From contig NZ_VFOX01000001.1 in the NCBI RefSeq assembly GCF_006716345.1, positions 496,001 through 560,000 of the forward strand: a stretch of DNA of 64,000 bases, given 5' to 3'. The translations under genes were made by a program, and so were the position numbers. Below the pieces are notes generated by a model. The model had not been told where the DNA came from. It saw only the letters and a program-made list of their open reading frames with translations, and made no database searches. The DNA comes from Microbacterium saperdae (GTDB taxonomy: Bacteria > Actinomycetota > Actinomycetes > Actinomycetales > Microbacteriaceae). Every line of letters starts with the position of its first letter. Positions within the stretch are counted from its first letter, which is position 1. Shown here one piece after another: positions 20,577 to 29,008 of this stretch.

Positions 20577-22016
20577 TCAGTCGTCGGTGCCGCGGATGCC
20601 GACCGTCGATTCGATGACGGGCTTCATCTTCTTGTCGAGGGTCTCGAAGAACATCGACAGCGGGAACTCGTCGTCCATCACGGCGTCCGTGTAGCCCTTG
20701 GGTGCGCCGGCGAGGATCTCGTCGGACAGACCACGTGCCCACTGCGACGCCGGGTGCGGTGTGAGCGTGCCGCGGACGAGTTCGTAGGCGGCGAGCCAGT
20801 GCGCGACCTTTGGACGGTCGATCGAGTGCCAGTACAGGTCGTCGATCGCGTCGCCCAGTGCCACCACGGCATCCGGCACGTTCTCCCAGTCGAAGGCGAG
20901 AGCGGTGTCGGTCCAGTGCAGCACGCCGCGCTGGTGCAACCATGCGAACAACAGCTGCCCGCCGACCGCGTCGTAGTTGCGCGTACGGGTGCCCGTGATC
21001 GAGAAGCGGAAGATCCGGTCGAAGATCACCGCGTACTGCACGAGGTGCGCGTAGTCGTGCATCTCCTGCTCGGTCGCGGTCAGCTCTTCGCCGGCGGCGA
21101 TGCGTGCGGCGAGGGCACGCTCGATCTTCACGGACTCGCGGAACGCCGTCATGTCGCAGCGCATCTCCTCCAGCGAGTACAGGAAGAACGGCATCCGCTG
21201 CTTGATCATGAACGGGTCGAAGGGCAGATCGCCGCGCATGTGGGTGCGGTCGTGGATGATGTCCCACATCACGAAGGTCTTCTCGGCCACCTGCTGGTCG
21301 TCGAGCATTGCGGCAGCGCGCTCGGGCAGGTCGAGGTTGGTGATCTCGGCGGCGGCGCGGGTGACGCGACGGTAGCGGGCGGCTTCGCGGTCCTGGAAGA
21401 TCGCGCCCCACGTGAACGTCGGGATCTCGCGCATCGCGACGGTCTCGGGGAAGAGCACGGCGGAGTTGGTGTCGTAACCGGGCGTGAAGTCCACCAGGCG
21501 CAGCGAGACGAACAGCTTGTTGCCGTAGTCGCCGGCCTCGAGCGCGGCGATGAACTCCGGCCAGATCGTCTCGACGATCAGGGCCTCGACCAGACGATCG
21601 CTCGAACCGTTCTGCGTGTACATCGGGAAGACCACGAGGTGGCGGATGCCGTCGACGCGGTGCTGCTGCGGCTGGAACGCCACGAGCGAGTCGAGGAAGT
21701 CCGGCACGCCGAAGTCCTCGGATACCCAGCGGTCGAAGTCGACGATCGAGGCGGCCAGGTACTCCGCGTCGTGCGGGAAGGCCGGGGCGAGAGAGCGGAT
21801 GGCTCCGGTGATGGCAGCCACGAGGTCGCGCGCGGTGGCGTGGTGGGCGGCATCCGGGATCGAGCCGTCCTTGATCTGGAACTCGCGGATCGCGATCGCG
21901 GCATCCTTGAGCTGGGCCCAGGCGCTCGACTGCTCGGCGATCAGGGCATCCTCGACGACCTCGGGTTCGCCGACGATGGCCTGTGCAGCAGAGCTGTTGG
22001 CGGAAATGATGGACAT
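20577..22016 (-). CDS. DUF6421 family protein
   Basis: This 479-aa soluble protein of unknown function has no signal peptide or membrane segment. It is rich in conserved His, Asp and Glu clusters that could bind metal: VMWDIIHDRTHMRGDLPFDPF (about residue 270), EEMRCDMTAFRES, EQEMHDYAHLVQYA (about 335) and DDLYWHSIDRPKVAHWLAAYELV (about 405). Their order resembles helical metalloenzymes, but I cannot assign a reaction. It is divergent from an Lrp/AsnC regulator with a palindromic operator between, and upstream of an SDR oxidoreductase. That layout suggests a metabolite-regulated catabolic or detoxifying unit. Confidence 0.8.
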   Translation of the reverse strand: MSIISANSSAAQAIVGEPEVVEDALIAEQSSAWAQLKDAAIAIREFQIKDGSIPDAAHHATARDLVAAITGAIRSLAPAFPHDAEYLAASIVDFDRWVSEDFGVPDFLDSLVAFQPQQHRVDGIRHLVVFPMYTQNGSSDRLVEALIVETIWPEFIAALEAGDYGNKLFVSLRLVDFTPGYDTNSAVLFPETVAMREIPTFTWGAIFQDREAARYRRVTRAAAEITNLDLPERAAAMLDDQQVAEKTFVMWDIIHDRTHMRGDLPFDPFMIKQRMPFFLYSLEEMRCDMTAFRESVKIERALAARIAAGEELTATEQEMHDYAHLVQYAVIFDRIFRFSITGTRTRNYDAVGGQLLFAWLHQRGVLHWTDTALAFDWENVPDAVVALGDAIDDLYWHSIDRPKVAHWLAAYELVRGTLTPHPASQWARGLSDEILAGAPKGYTDAVMDDEFPLSMFFETLDKKMKPVIESTVGIRGTDD

Positions 22017-22040
22017 CGAGACCTCCGATCGTGCGGCATG

Positions 22041-22055
22041 CCGGAAACTTTCCGG
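22041..22055. promoter_or_regulatory. Palindromic operator candidate for the Lrp/AsnC regulator
   Basis: CCGGAAA-C-TTTCCGG is a perfect 15-bp palindrome centred in the 72-bp gap between the DUF6421 and Lrp genes. A GATAAT -10-like hexamer follows at 22074-22079, 10 bases before the Lrp start. Lrp-family proteins bind short AT-containing palindromes in divergent promoters, so autoregulation and control of DUF6421 are likely. Confidence 0.55.
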
Positions 22056-22088
22056 TCATAACGGGATACTGACGATAATCTTACATCC

Positions 22089-22559
22089 ATGGATGATTCT
22101 GTCGACCGCGCGATCGTCGCGGAGATCGCGCGTGACGGACGCGCCACGCTCTCCCAGCTCTCGGATGCCGTCGGCCTCTCGGTATCGGCCGTGCAGTCCC
22201 GACTCCGCCGACTCGAGACCCGCGGAGTGATCACGGGCTACCGTGCGATCCTCGACCCCGAGCTCGTGGGCACCCCGCTCTCGGCCTTCATCGAGATCAC
22301 CCCGCTCGACCCCGCGCAGCCGGACAACGCCCCCGAGCTGCTGGAGCACCTCGACGCGATCGAGGCCTGCCACTCCATCGCGGGTGATGCCAGCTACATG
22401 CTCTTCGTCCGTGTGGCCTCGCCGCGAGCCCTGGAGGAGCTGGTCCGCGACATCCGCACCGCGGCATCCGTCAGCACCCGCACGACCGTCGTTCTGCAGA
22501 CCTACTACGAGCACCGGCCCATCCTCCCGCTCGGCGCCGAGCACGCGACAGAGGACTGA
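22089..22559 (+). CDS. Lrp/AsnC family transcriptional regulator
   Basis: This 156-aa regulator has an N-terminal winged HTH (residues 1-60: RAIVAEIARDGRATLSQLSDAVGLSVSAVQSRLRRLETRGVITGYRAIL) and a C-terminal RAM/AsnC ligand-binding domain (about 70-145). The latter includes EACHSIAGDASYMLFVRVASPRALEELV with the conserved Gly-Asp ligand loop. The length is standard. It diverges from DUF6421 and probably senses an amino acid or related metabolite handled by DUF6421 and the SDR enzyme. Confidence 0.92.
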   Translation: MDDSVDRAIVAEIARDGRATLSQLSDAVGLSVSAVQSRLRRLETRGVITGYRAILDPELVGTPLSAFIEITPLDPAQPDNAPELLEHLDAIEACHSIAGDASYMLFVRVASPRALEELVRDIRTAASVSTRTTVVLQTYYEHRPILPLGAEHATED

Positions 22560-22645
22560 CGAGCCCTCATCGTCATCCGGCGCCATTGTCATCCGGCGCG
22601 CGCTCGGCCATGATGGCTCTCGCCCCGCTGAACACAGGAGACCTC

Positions 22646-22936
22646 ATGTCCTTCCAGGCTTACCTCGACAACATCGAGACCAAGACCGGCCTCACGCCGC
22701 GCCAGTTCATCGAACTCGCGAAGGAGAAGGGGTTCGACGAGACGACCAAGGCCACGCCGATCGTCGCGTGGCTGAAGGAGGACTATCAGCTCGGCCAGGG
22801 GCACGCGATGGCACTGGTGCATGTCATCACCAAGGGACCGAAGATCGGCGACAAGCACGTCGGCAAGCCCGGTGCGCACGGTGACAAGAGCGACACGCTC
22901 TGGCTCGACGGCAAGGATTCGAACCCCGACGCCTGA
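22646..22936 (+). CDS. DUF4287 domain protein
   Basis: The 96-aa protein begins at ATG 22646 behind a strong ACAGGAG site. The first 60 residues form the DUF4287 helical unit (SFQAYLDNIETKTGLTPRQFIELAKEKGF and TPIVAWLKEDYQLGQGHAMALVHVI), followed by a Gly/Lys-rich tail. The family is common in actinobacteria and sometimes fused to DUF1801 or DUF5655 domains; its biochemical role is unknown. Two copies of GTCATCCGGCGC lie 5' of it (22572-22583, 22588-22599), about 50-75 bases before the start. Confidence 0.85.
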   Translation: MSFQAYLDNIETKTGLTPRQFIELAKEKGFDETTKATPIVAWLKEDYQLGQGHAMALVHVITKGPKIGDKHVGKPGAHGDKSDTLWLDGKDSNPDA

Positions 22937-23013
22937 GGCCCCTCGCCAGGACCGCATGAGAATCCCCGACCCCTTCGAGGGTCGTCATCGGCGCGCCCAG
23001 TAGGATTCCGAGC

Positions 23014-23994
23014 GTGGCAGCATCGTCGAAGCGCAAGAGTTCTGCGCGCACCAAGAGCACCCCGCGTACCCCGAGTCGCACCAGCGGCAACCCGGCTCGA
23101 CGCCCCATCGTCGAGGCCGGACCGGTCACGGTCGGGGACTGGATCGGCGCTGCGCGGCTGCGCACGCTCCCGCTCGCCGCGGCCCCGGTCATCATCGGCT
23201 CCGGCGCCGCGCGCAGCACCGGCCCCGAGTTCCACTGGGTGATCGCCCTCGCCTGCCTCGCGGTCGCTGTGCTGCTGCAGGTCGGCGTGAACTTCACGAA
23301 CGACTACAGCGACGGCATCCGCGGCACCGACGCCGTGCGTGTGGGGCCGGCGCGGCTGACCGCTTCGGGACGCGTGCGGCCACGCACCGTGCTGATCATC
23401 GGGCTGAGCTTCTTCGCCCTCGCCGCTCTCGTCGGCCTCGCGATCGTGGTGCGCACCGAGCAGTGGTGGATGCTGGCCGTCGGCGCTGCGTGCATCGTCG
23501 CCGCGTGGTTCTACACGGGAGGCAAGCGACCGTACGGCTACGCGGGCCTCGGCGAGGTCTTCGTCTTCGTCTTCTTCGGCCTCGTCGCCACACTCGGCAC
23601 GACGTGGGTGCAGGTGTTCCAGCTGCCGCAGCAGGCCTGGCTCGGGGCGATCGCCGCCGGCCTGTTCGCCTGCGCCGTGCTGTTGGCGAACAACCTGCGC
23701 GACATCGATCAGGACCGCGAGGTCGGCAAGCGCACGCTGACCGTCCTGGTCGGCCGCCGCGCGACCCAGGTCCTGTTCACGCTGTTCATCCTGCTGCCGT
23801 TCGGAATCGCGGTGTTCCTCGCCCTGGTGTTCCCGATCGCCTGGATCTCGCTCCTGGCGCTGCTGGCCGGACTGCCCGCGGTCCTGATCGTCTGGACCTA
23901 CCGCCAGCCGCGCGAGCTCGTGATCGCCCTCGCGCTCACGTCGCTGACTTCCCTGCTCTACGCCGGCGCGCTGTTCTGGGCGTTCGCCGGCTGA
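23014..23994 (+). CDS. menA: 1,4-dihydroxy-2-naphthoate polyprenyltransferase (MenA)
   Basis: The 326-aa integral membrane prenyltransferase would attach an isoprenoid chain to 1,4-dihydroxy-2-naphthoate, giving demethylmenaquinone. A basic N-terminal tail (residues 1-35) precedes eight to nine membrane helices. The first Asp-rich motif is NFTNDYSDGIRGTD (about residue 92) and the second is NNLRDIDQDREVGKRTL (about 229); both bind Mg-diphosphate. The GTG at 23014 is used, but a later start within the basic tail is possible. The convergent DUF4229 gene downstream is a frequent neighbour of menA in actinobacteria. Confidence 0.93.
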   Translation: MAASSKRKSSARTKSTPRTPSRTSGNPARRPIVEAGPVTVGDWIGAARLRTLPLAAAPVIIGSGAARSTGPEFHWVIALACLAVAVLLQVGVNFTNDYSDGIRGTDAVRVGPARLTASGRVRPRTVLIIGLSFFALAALVGLAIVVRTEQWWMLAVGAACIVAAWFYTGGKRPYGYAGLGEVFVFVFFGLVATLGTTWVQVFQLPQQAWLGAIAAGLFACAVLLANNLRDIDQDREVGKRTLTVLVGRRATQVLFTLFILLPFGIAVFLALVFPIAWISLLALLAGLPAVLIVWTYRQPRELVIALALTSLTSLLYAGALFWAFAG

Positions 23995-24015
23995 GCGGTC
24001 CCTGACTCACCCGCG

Positions 24016-24333
24016 TCAGTCGCGGGCGGTGGTGCCATCCTCGACAGCGGCGTCTTCCGCAGCGGCATCTTCGACAGCGGCGTCTTCCGCATCGGCGTCG
24101 ACCTGACGGCCGGAGGTGCGTCCCTCGCGGCGCTCGTGCAGCTCGGCGGATGCCTTCGAGAGCGGCGTGCGCAGGAACAGCATCGAGATGCTCGTGCCGA
24201 TGAGCGCGGCGAAGATCGCGGCGAGCCACCAGAACTCCCGGAAGATCGGGAAGAAGAACCACATGATCGCGAGGGGGACGAGGAACGCCAGCAGCCGCAG
24301 CACGGTGTAGACGAGGAGGGGTGCAGGCTTCAC
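24016..24333 (-). CDS. DUF4229 small membrane protein
   Basis: The 105-aa protein has two transmembrane helices (about residues 8-30 and 35-55) followed by a basic RxxRxGRT segment and an acidic tail made of near-repeats of AAVEDA. The DNA of the tail (about 24040-24090) is a short tandem array of an 18-bp unit. DUF4229 proteins are often encoded next to menaquinone-biosynthesis genes in actinobacteria, as here, but their role is not known. The gene is convergent with menA, 21 bp apart. Confidence 0.82.
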   Translation of the reverse strand: MKPAPLLVYTVLRLLAFLVPLAIMWFFFPIFREFWWLAAIFAALIGTSISMLFLRTPLSKASAELHERREGRTSGRQVDADAEDAAVEDAAAEDAAVEDGTTARD

Positions 24334-24361
24334 TCCACCAGTCTAAACGTGCCGCTGCAGC

Positions 24362-25255
24362 TCAGCTTTCGAGCCCGATCCGCGCGAACGGGATGCCGCG
24401 CACCACGCGCTTGCGCGGATGCTCGCCGAGCGACCACAGCATCCTCGCCTCGGGGTCGAGCGCCAGATCCTCGCAGCCGACGGGCAGCCGGTACGGGTGC
24501 GGTGCGAGGGCTCCGGCCGTTCCGGACCACAGCGTGCCGGGCCGCATGCCGTCGGACTGCGACACGAGGATGCGGTCGCCCCAGCGCACGGCGCCCTGCA
24601 TGTGGCCGATACCCGGCACGAACCGGCCTTCCTCCTGGAAGCGGCCGTCTTCGCCCTCGGGAAGGGCGAACTCGCCGATGCGGCCGCGGTCGTCGGCGCG
24701 GAACTCGCCGATCAGCACCCGCGCCAGGGAGGTGCCGTCGTCGTCGTACAGCCGGCCGAGGAAGGAGCACCGCAGGGCGACAGGATGCACGTGGGTCCGC
24801 ACGGCGACGAGCGATCGCGCACCCGGGCGACGCCCGGAGATGCCGCGGACGCGTCGCGCGACGGCGCCGCGCACCTCACGGATCTCACTGAGGTCGAACT
24901 CCCAGATGCCCTGCCCTGTCGCCGCGACGAACAGTCGATCGCCGAACCAGGCGATCCCGCCGGTGTGGATGCGGGCGGGCTGCAGTTCGCCGTCCTCCTC
25001 GATCGCGAGGGCGATGTCGATGTGACGGGAGCGCTGCAGATCGATCAGCACGACGCGGGACGCGAGGTGACTGCCGGTCCGATCCTGCCGGAACCAGCTC
25101 ACCGCGAGCGTGCGCCGCCCCCGCCAGGATCCGACATCCACCCCCTGCGGGTACCACCGGGTGGTCCAGGCTCGTGCGGTGAACCAACGGAACTCGTCCG
25201 TCTCGCGGATGCGTCGGCGCATCGGGCGTCCGTGCGAGTGCCGAGACCAGAACAT
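24362..25255 (-). CDS. Conserved hypothetical protein, beta-propeller-like
   Basis: The 297-aa protein starts with a basic segment (MFWSRHSHGRPMRRRIRE) and contains repeated beta-rich stretches of the form GGIAWFGDRLFVAATGQGIWEFDLSEI, QGAVRWGDRILVSQSDG and CEDLALDPEARMLWSLGEH. These look like blades of a propeller in proteins that report stored or secreted values. It has no signal peptide or catalytic signature I can recognise. A 6-bp inverted repeat (25282-25297) lies in the gap to the divergent glycosyltransferase operon. No function is proposed. Confidence 0.65.
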   Translation of the reverse strand: MFWSRHSHGRPMRRRIRETDEFRWFTARAWTTRWYPQGVDVGSWRGRRTLAVSWFRQDRTGSHLASRVVLIDLQRSRHIDIALAIEEDGELQPARIHTGGIAWFGDRLFVAATGQGIWEFDLSEIREVRGAVARRVRGISGRRPGARSLVAVRTHVHPVALRCSFLGRLYDDDGTSLARVLIGEFRADDRGRIGEFALPEGEDGRFQEEGRFVPGIGHMQGAVRWGDRILVSQSDGMRPGTLWSGTAGALAPHPYRLPVGCEDLALDPEARMLWSLGEHPRKRVVRGIPFARIGLES

Positions 25256-25281
25256 CTGTCCATCGTCGCCGATCGGCGCAG

Positions 25282-25297
25282 GTCCTGTAGGCAGGAC
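25282..25297. promoter_or_regulatory. Inverted repeat in divergent promoter region
   Basis: GTCCTG-TAGG-CAGGAC is a perfect 6-bp inverted repeat, midway between the divergent hypothetical gene (start 25255) and the first gene of the nonulosonic-acid operon (start 25347). It may be an operator; no cognate regulator is adjacent. Confidence 0.35.
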
Positions 25298-25346
25298 ACC
25301 CCGCGTTCACCCCGTCGTCGGCATCCGGCAATGCGCAGCTGAGAGC

Positions 25347-26357
25347 ATGCGGACACCGTCCACCCCCGGGAGCCCCGTGCGCAGACCGCTCGTCACCGTC
25401 ATCCTGCCCGCGAAGGACGCCGGCGCGTACATCGCTACGACGCTGGAGACCCTGTTGCGGCAGTTCGACGACCCCTCGGCGCTCCAGCTCGTCGCGATCG
25501 ATGACGGCTCCCGCGACGGGACCGGCGATCTGATGCGCCGCTACGCCGCCCGCTTCCCGAATGCGGAGGTGATCGTGAATCCCTCACCGCGCGGACTCGC
25601 GAGCGCGCGCAACCAGGGGCTCGCCCTCGTCGAGGCGGAGACGTTCTGCTTCGTGGACGGCGACGACTGGATGCAGCCGGGCCGTCTGTCCGTGCTGTCG
25701 TCGCGCGTGCACGAGCTGGGCGCCGACTTCCTCCGCACCGATCATGTGACGGTGCGCGAAGGTGTGCGCACCCTCGTGCGGGCCCCGCATCCGTGGCGCG
25801 AGCAGCTCGTGCCGCCGCGCGAGGGGATCCTCCCCGACTCCGCGTCGACGATGGTCGACTACCCCTTCGCGTGGGCGGGCATCTTCCATCGGCGGATGAT
25901 CGACCAGGGTCTGGCCGCCTTCCCTCCGGGACTCTTCACGGCTGAGGATCGACCCTGGATCTGGCGATTGCACCTGCAGGCCGCGTCGTTCGCCGTGGTC
26001 GACGCGCCGGCCCTGCTCTATCGCCGCGGAGTCTCGACCTCGCTCACCCAGGTGCGTGATCGGCGGCAGCTGGACTTCGCGCGGGCCATGTCGGAGGTCG
26101 TCGACCTCGTCGAGATCGATCCGGAGGCGGAACGGTTCCTCCCCAAGGCGGTGTGGACGGCGCTCGCGCTCAGCTCTCATCACCTGGTGAGGTCGCGCCG
26201 GATGCCGCGCGCGCTGCGTATCGAGATGCGTGCAGCCATCCGGGGTCTGCTCGAAAGGCTGCCGCACGCGGAGGTGGTCGCGGCGGTGGCCCGGCTCGAG
26301 GGATCGCGTCGCCGCGTGCTCGCCTCCAGCCTGCGACGGTCGGGGCACGTGCGATGA
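25347..26357 (+). CDS. Family 2 glycosyltransferase
   Basis: The 336-aa GT-A enzyme starts at ATG 25347. It shows the GT2 core: VTVILPAKDAGAYIATTLETLLRQ, the nucleotide-binding AIDDGSRDGTGDLM, SARNQGL and the metal-binding DGDDWM (about residue 105). The acceptor region includes AEDRPWIWRLHL (catalytic ED-type motif) and a basic C-terminus. It is the first gene of a rightward operon and overlaps the next gene by four bases (ATGA at 26354). It probably adds a sugar during assembly of a surface glycopolymer containing a nonulosonic acid. Confidence 0.88.
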   Translation: MRTPSTPGSPVRRPLVTVILPAKDAGAYIATTLETLLRQFDDPSALQLVAIDDGSRDGTGDLMRRYAARFPNAEVIVNPSPRGLASARNQGLALVEAETFCFVDGDDWMQPGRLSVLSSRVHELGADFLRTDHVTVREGVRTLVRAPHPWREQLVPPREGILPDSASTMVDYPFAWAGIFHRRMIDQGLAAFPPGLFTAEDRPWIWRLHLQAASFAVVDAPALLYRRGVSTSLTQVRDRRQLDFARAMSEVVDLVEIDPEAERFLPKAVWTALALSSHHLVRSRRMPRALRIEMRAAIRGLLERLPHAEVVAAVARLEGSRRRVLASSLRRSGHVR

Positions 26358-27715
26358 CCCAGATGTTCGCGCTGCACAGCGCCTATGGACTCGCGACCGC
26401 CGCCGCGGCGATCGACGAGGGCCTCCTCGGCGATGCCGCAGACCGCGTACTCGTGCCGTTCGTGTCGGCGCAGGTGCCCGAGACCGTCGTCGGCATCGGT
26501 GCGGATCCGTTGCTGGAGTCGCTGCGCGGACGATTCGACCGCGTCGAAGACCTCGGGGCGCTGCTCGGCGCGCGGCATCCGAGCGACTGGCAGCCGACCG
26601 ACGCGGACCTGCCCCTGTGGGAGAAGCTGTTCACGCGCGCGTGGGGACTGGACCCCGACGACCTGGAGCTGTTCGTGCAGAGTCCGCAGGTCGCCCCCGC
26701 GCGCACACTGTTGTCGATCTTCCCGCGGGCGCGGCTGTCGATCATCGGCGACGGGCTGATGACCTATTCGCCGATGCGGGTCGCGCTCGGCCGTTCCATC
26801 GCCGCGCGGATCGGACAGGTCGTGTACGCCGACGTGGTGCCCGGGGTGCGACCACTGGTCGGAACGCCGACCGCGACCCCCATCCCGGTACCGCCGGCGC
26901 GCTTCCGACAGGTGCTGAGCGAGACCGACTCCGGCGAACCGGTGCTCGACGTCGCGGGCGCGGCGCTGGACGATGCCGTCCCCACGGTGCTCGTGCTGGG
27001 CCAGTATCTGTCGGCCCTCGGGCTGCTGACCACCCGCGAGGAGACGGCCCTGCACCGGGATCTGATCGATCGTGCGAGCAGCTGGTCGCCGCAGCGGGTG
27101 GTGTTCAAGCCGCACCCCGCCGCGCCGCCTCTGCAGACCGACGCCGTCAGGGAACGGGCGCTCTCGCGGGGCCTCGAGTTCGCCGAGTATCGCGGCGCGC
27201 TGCCGGCCGAGGTGCTCGCCGAGAGGATCGATGCGGTCGCGGTGGTGGCGGGGTTCTCGACGGCGTTGCCCACGGTGCGGGCGACGCTCGGCATCCCGGT
27301 CGGGTCGGCAGGGACCGTAAGGCTCCTCGCCGGTCTGGAGCCGTTCGAGAACAGCAACCGTGTGCCCCTGGTCCTGGTCGATGCGCTCACCCGCGAGGAC
27401 TCTCCGCATGGAGATCCCGCACGCCTGCAGCTGCTGATCGATGCGGTCGGTCACGCGATGCAACCGGAGATCGCGGGACACCTGCGACCCCGCGCCGAAC
27501 TGCTGCTGCGCACGCTGGACGCGTCGGAGCGCGACCGCTACTTCGCCCCCGAGCGGCTGTCGCTGCTGCGTCTGCCGGGGGCGCCCGCGGAAGGCCCGGT
27601 GCGAAGGATGCTGCGCTCCGCCGGGGGAGCGGGGCGGGTGGAGCAGTGGCGCCTGACGGTGCGCGGGGCGCGCAACCGGGCAGGACGAGTGTGGCGAGTG
27701 ATGCGAGGACGATGA
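26354..27715 (+). CDS. Alpha-2,8-polysialyltransferase-family glycosyltransferase
   Basis: The 453-aa protein starts at ATG 26354. Features of the bacterial polysialyltransferase family are visible: an N-terminal Rossmann-like half (MFALHSAYGLATAAAAID), the SIIGDGLMTYSPM segment, the CMP-binding VVFKPHPAAPP (KPHP motif, about residue 255) and VAGFSTALPTVRATLGIPV, the Ser/Thr motif near the active site. It lies directly after the GT2 gene and before the CMP-sugar synthetase, with four-base overlaps on both sides. It probably polymerises or transfers a CMP-activated nonulosonic acid onto a wall polymer. Confidence 0.83.
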   Translation: MTQMFALHSAYGLATAAAAIDEGLLGDAADRVLVPFVSAQVPETVVGIGADPLLESLRGRFDRVEDLGALLGARHPSDWQPTDADLPLWEKLFTRAWGLDPDDLELFVQSPQVAPARTLLSIFPRARLSIIGDGLMTYSPMRVALGRSIAARIGQVVYADVVPGVRPLVGTPTATPIPVPPARFRQVLSETDSGEPVLDVAGAALDDAVPTVLVLGQYLSALGLLTTREETALHRDLIDRASSWSPQRVVFKPHPAAPPLQTDAVRERALSRGLEFAEYRGALPAEVLAERIDAVAVVAGFSTALPTVRATLGIPVGSAGTVRLLAGLEPFENSNRVPLVLVDALTREDSPHGDPARLQLLIDAVGHAMQPEIAGHLRPRAELLLRTLDASERDRYFAPERLSLLRLPGAPAEGPVRRMLRSAGGAGRVEQWRLTVRGARNRAGRVWRVMRGR

Positions 27716-28914
27716 TGACCGAGAACGCCGAGCACGTGACGGACGAGGCGCCGACGAAGGCTGCCGCGCCTCTGCGCACGGTGGCGATCATCCCGGCCCG
27801 CGGCGGCTCGAAGGGAGTGCCGCGCAAGAACCTGCAGCGCGTGGGCGGCGTGGCACTCGTCGCGCGCGCCGTCAGAGCTGCGGTGGCGGCCGGAGTCGAG
27901 CGGGTGGTCGTGTCGACCGACGACGATGAGATCGCGGCCGTCGCGGCATCCGCGGGGGCACGCGTGATCCGCCGTCCGGCCGAGCTCTCGGGTGACACGG
28001 CGTCGTCCGAGAGCGCGATCCTGCACGCGCTCGACGAGCTGGAGAGCGGCGGCGAGGCCTACGAGGTCGTGGCCTTCCTCCAGGCGACGTCTCCGTTCAT
28101 CCCGAGCGACGCGCTCGCCGCCGCCGTCGCTGATGTCGCGGCGGATCGCGCCGACAGCGTGTTCTCGGCGCATGAGACCTATGGATTCCTGTGGCGACGG
28201 AATGCCGCCAGCGCGGCGGTCGCGGTCAACCACGAAGCCGCGCATCGTCCCCGGCGCCAGGATCGCGAGCCCCATCACCTCGAGACCGGCGCGTTCTACG
28301 TGTTCCGGGCGGCGGGTTTCCGGGAGAGCCGGCATCGCTTCTTCGGCCGGATCCGCATCGCCGAGGTGCCGGAGTGGACGGCGATCGAGATCGATGACGA
28401 GCAGCAGCTCGGGATCGCCAGGGCGCTCGCGGTGCGGCATGACGGGGTCGAGCCGATCGCCGCGCACGCGGTCGTGACCGACTTCGACGGTGTGCACACC
28501 GACGACACGGCGCTGGTCGATGCGGACGGGCGCGAACGCGTGCGGGTGAGCCGAGAGGACGGGATGGGCGTCGCGCTCCTGCGCCGGGCCGGGCTACCGA
28601 TGCTCATCCTCTCCACGGAGGTGAACCCGGTCGTGCGGTCGCGCGCCGAGAAGCTGCGGGTGCCGGTGCTGCACGGCATCGACGACAAGGAGTCCGCGCT
28701 GCGGGGATGGGCGGAGGAGGTCGGCGTCGCGTTGACCGATATCGCCTACCTCGGAAACGACGTCAACGACCTGCCGGCGATGCGGATCGTGGGATGGCCG
28801 GTGGCCGTCGCCGACGCGCATCCGCTCGTGCTCGAGGAGGCGCGTGTGGTGCTCACCCGACGGGGAGGGCACGGGGCTGTGCGGGAGCTGATCGAACGGG
28901 TGTTGTCGAGCTGA
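27712..28914 (+). CDS. CMP-nonulosonate synthetase fused to HAD phosphatase
   Basis: The 400-aa protein has two domains. Residues 20-245 are a NeuA-type cytidylyltransferase: AIIPARGGSKGVPRKNLQ (CTP binding), VVSTDDDEIAAVA, FLQATSPF and ETGAFYVF. Residues 250-400 are a C0-type HAD phosphatase like KdsC/KdnB: VTDFDGVHTDD keeps both catalytic Asp residues, LSTEVNPVVRSRAEKL supplies Thr, DDKESAL supplies Lys and YLGNDVNDLPAM supplies the metal Asp. Fusion of these steps suggests a phosphorylated nonulosonate (Kdn-9-P or Neu5Ac-9-P route) that is dephosphorylated and then CMP-activated. The gene starts at ATG 27712, overlapping the preceding stop. Confidence 0.88.
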   Translation: MMTENAEHVTDEAPTKAAAPLRTVAIIPARGGSKGVPRKNLQRVGGVALVARAVRAAVAAGVERVVVSTDDDEIAAVAASAGARVIRRPAELSGDTASSESAILHALDELESGGEAYEVVAFLQATSPFIPSDALAAAVADVAADRADSVFSAHETYGFLWRRNAASAAVAVNHEAAHRPRRQDREPHHLETGAFYVFRAAGFRESRHRFFGRIRIAEVPEWTAIEIDDEQQLGIARALAVRHDGVEPIAAHAVVTDFDGVHTDDTALVDADGRERVRVSREDGMGVALLRRAGLPMLILSTEVNPVVRSRAEKLRVPVLHGIDDKESALRGWAEEVGVALTDIAYLGNDVNDLPAMRIVGWPVAVADAHPLVLEEARVVLTRRGGHGAVRELIERVLSS

Positions 28915-29008
28915 CCGGTGCCGGTAACTCCCCGGACTCCCGGCGTTCACCCCCGAGGCGTAGCCAGGAGGGGCGGGGATCTCAGACCGCTCGACGACCG
29001 GAGGAATC

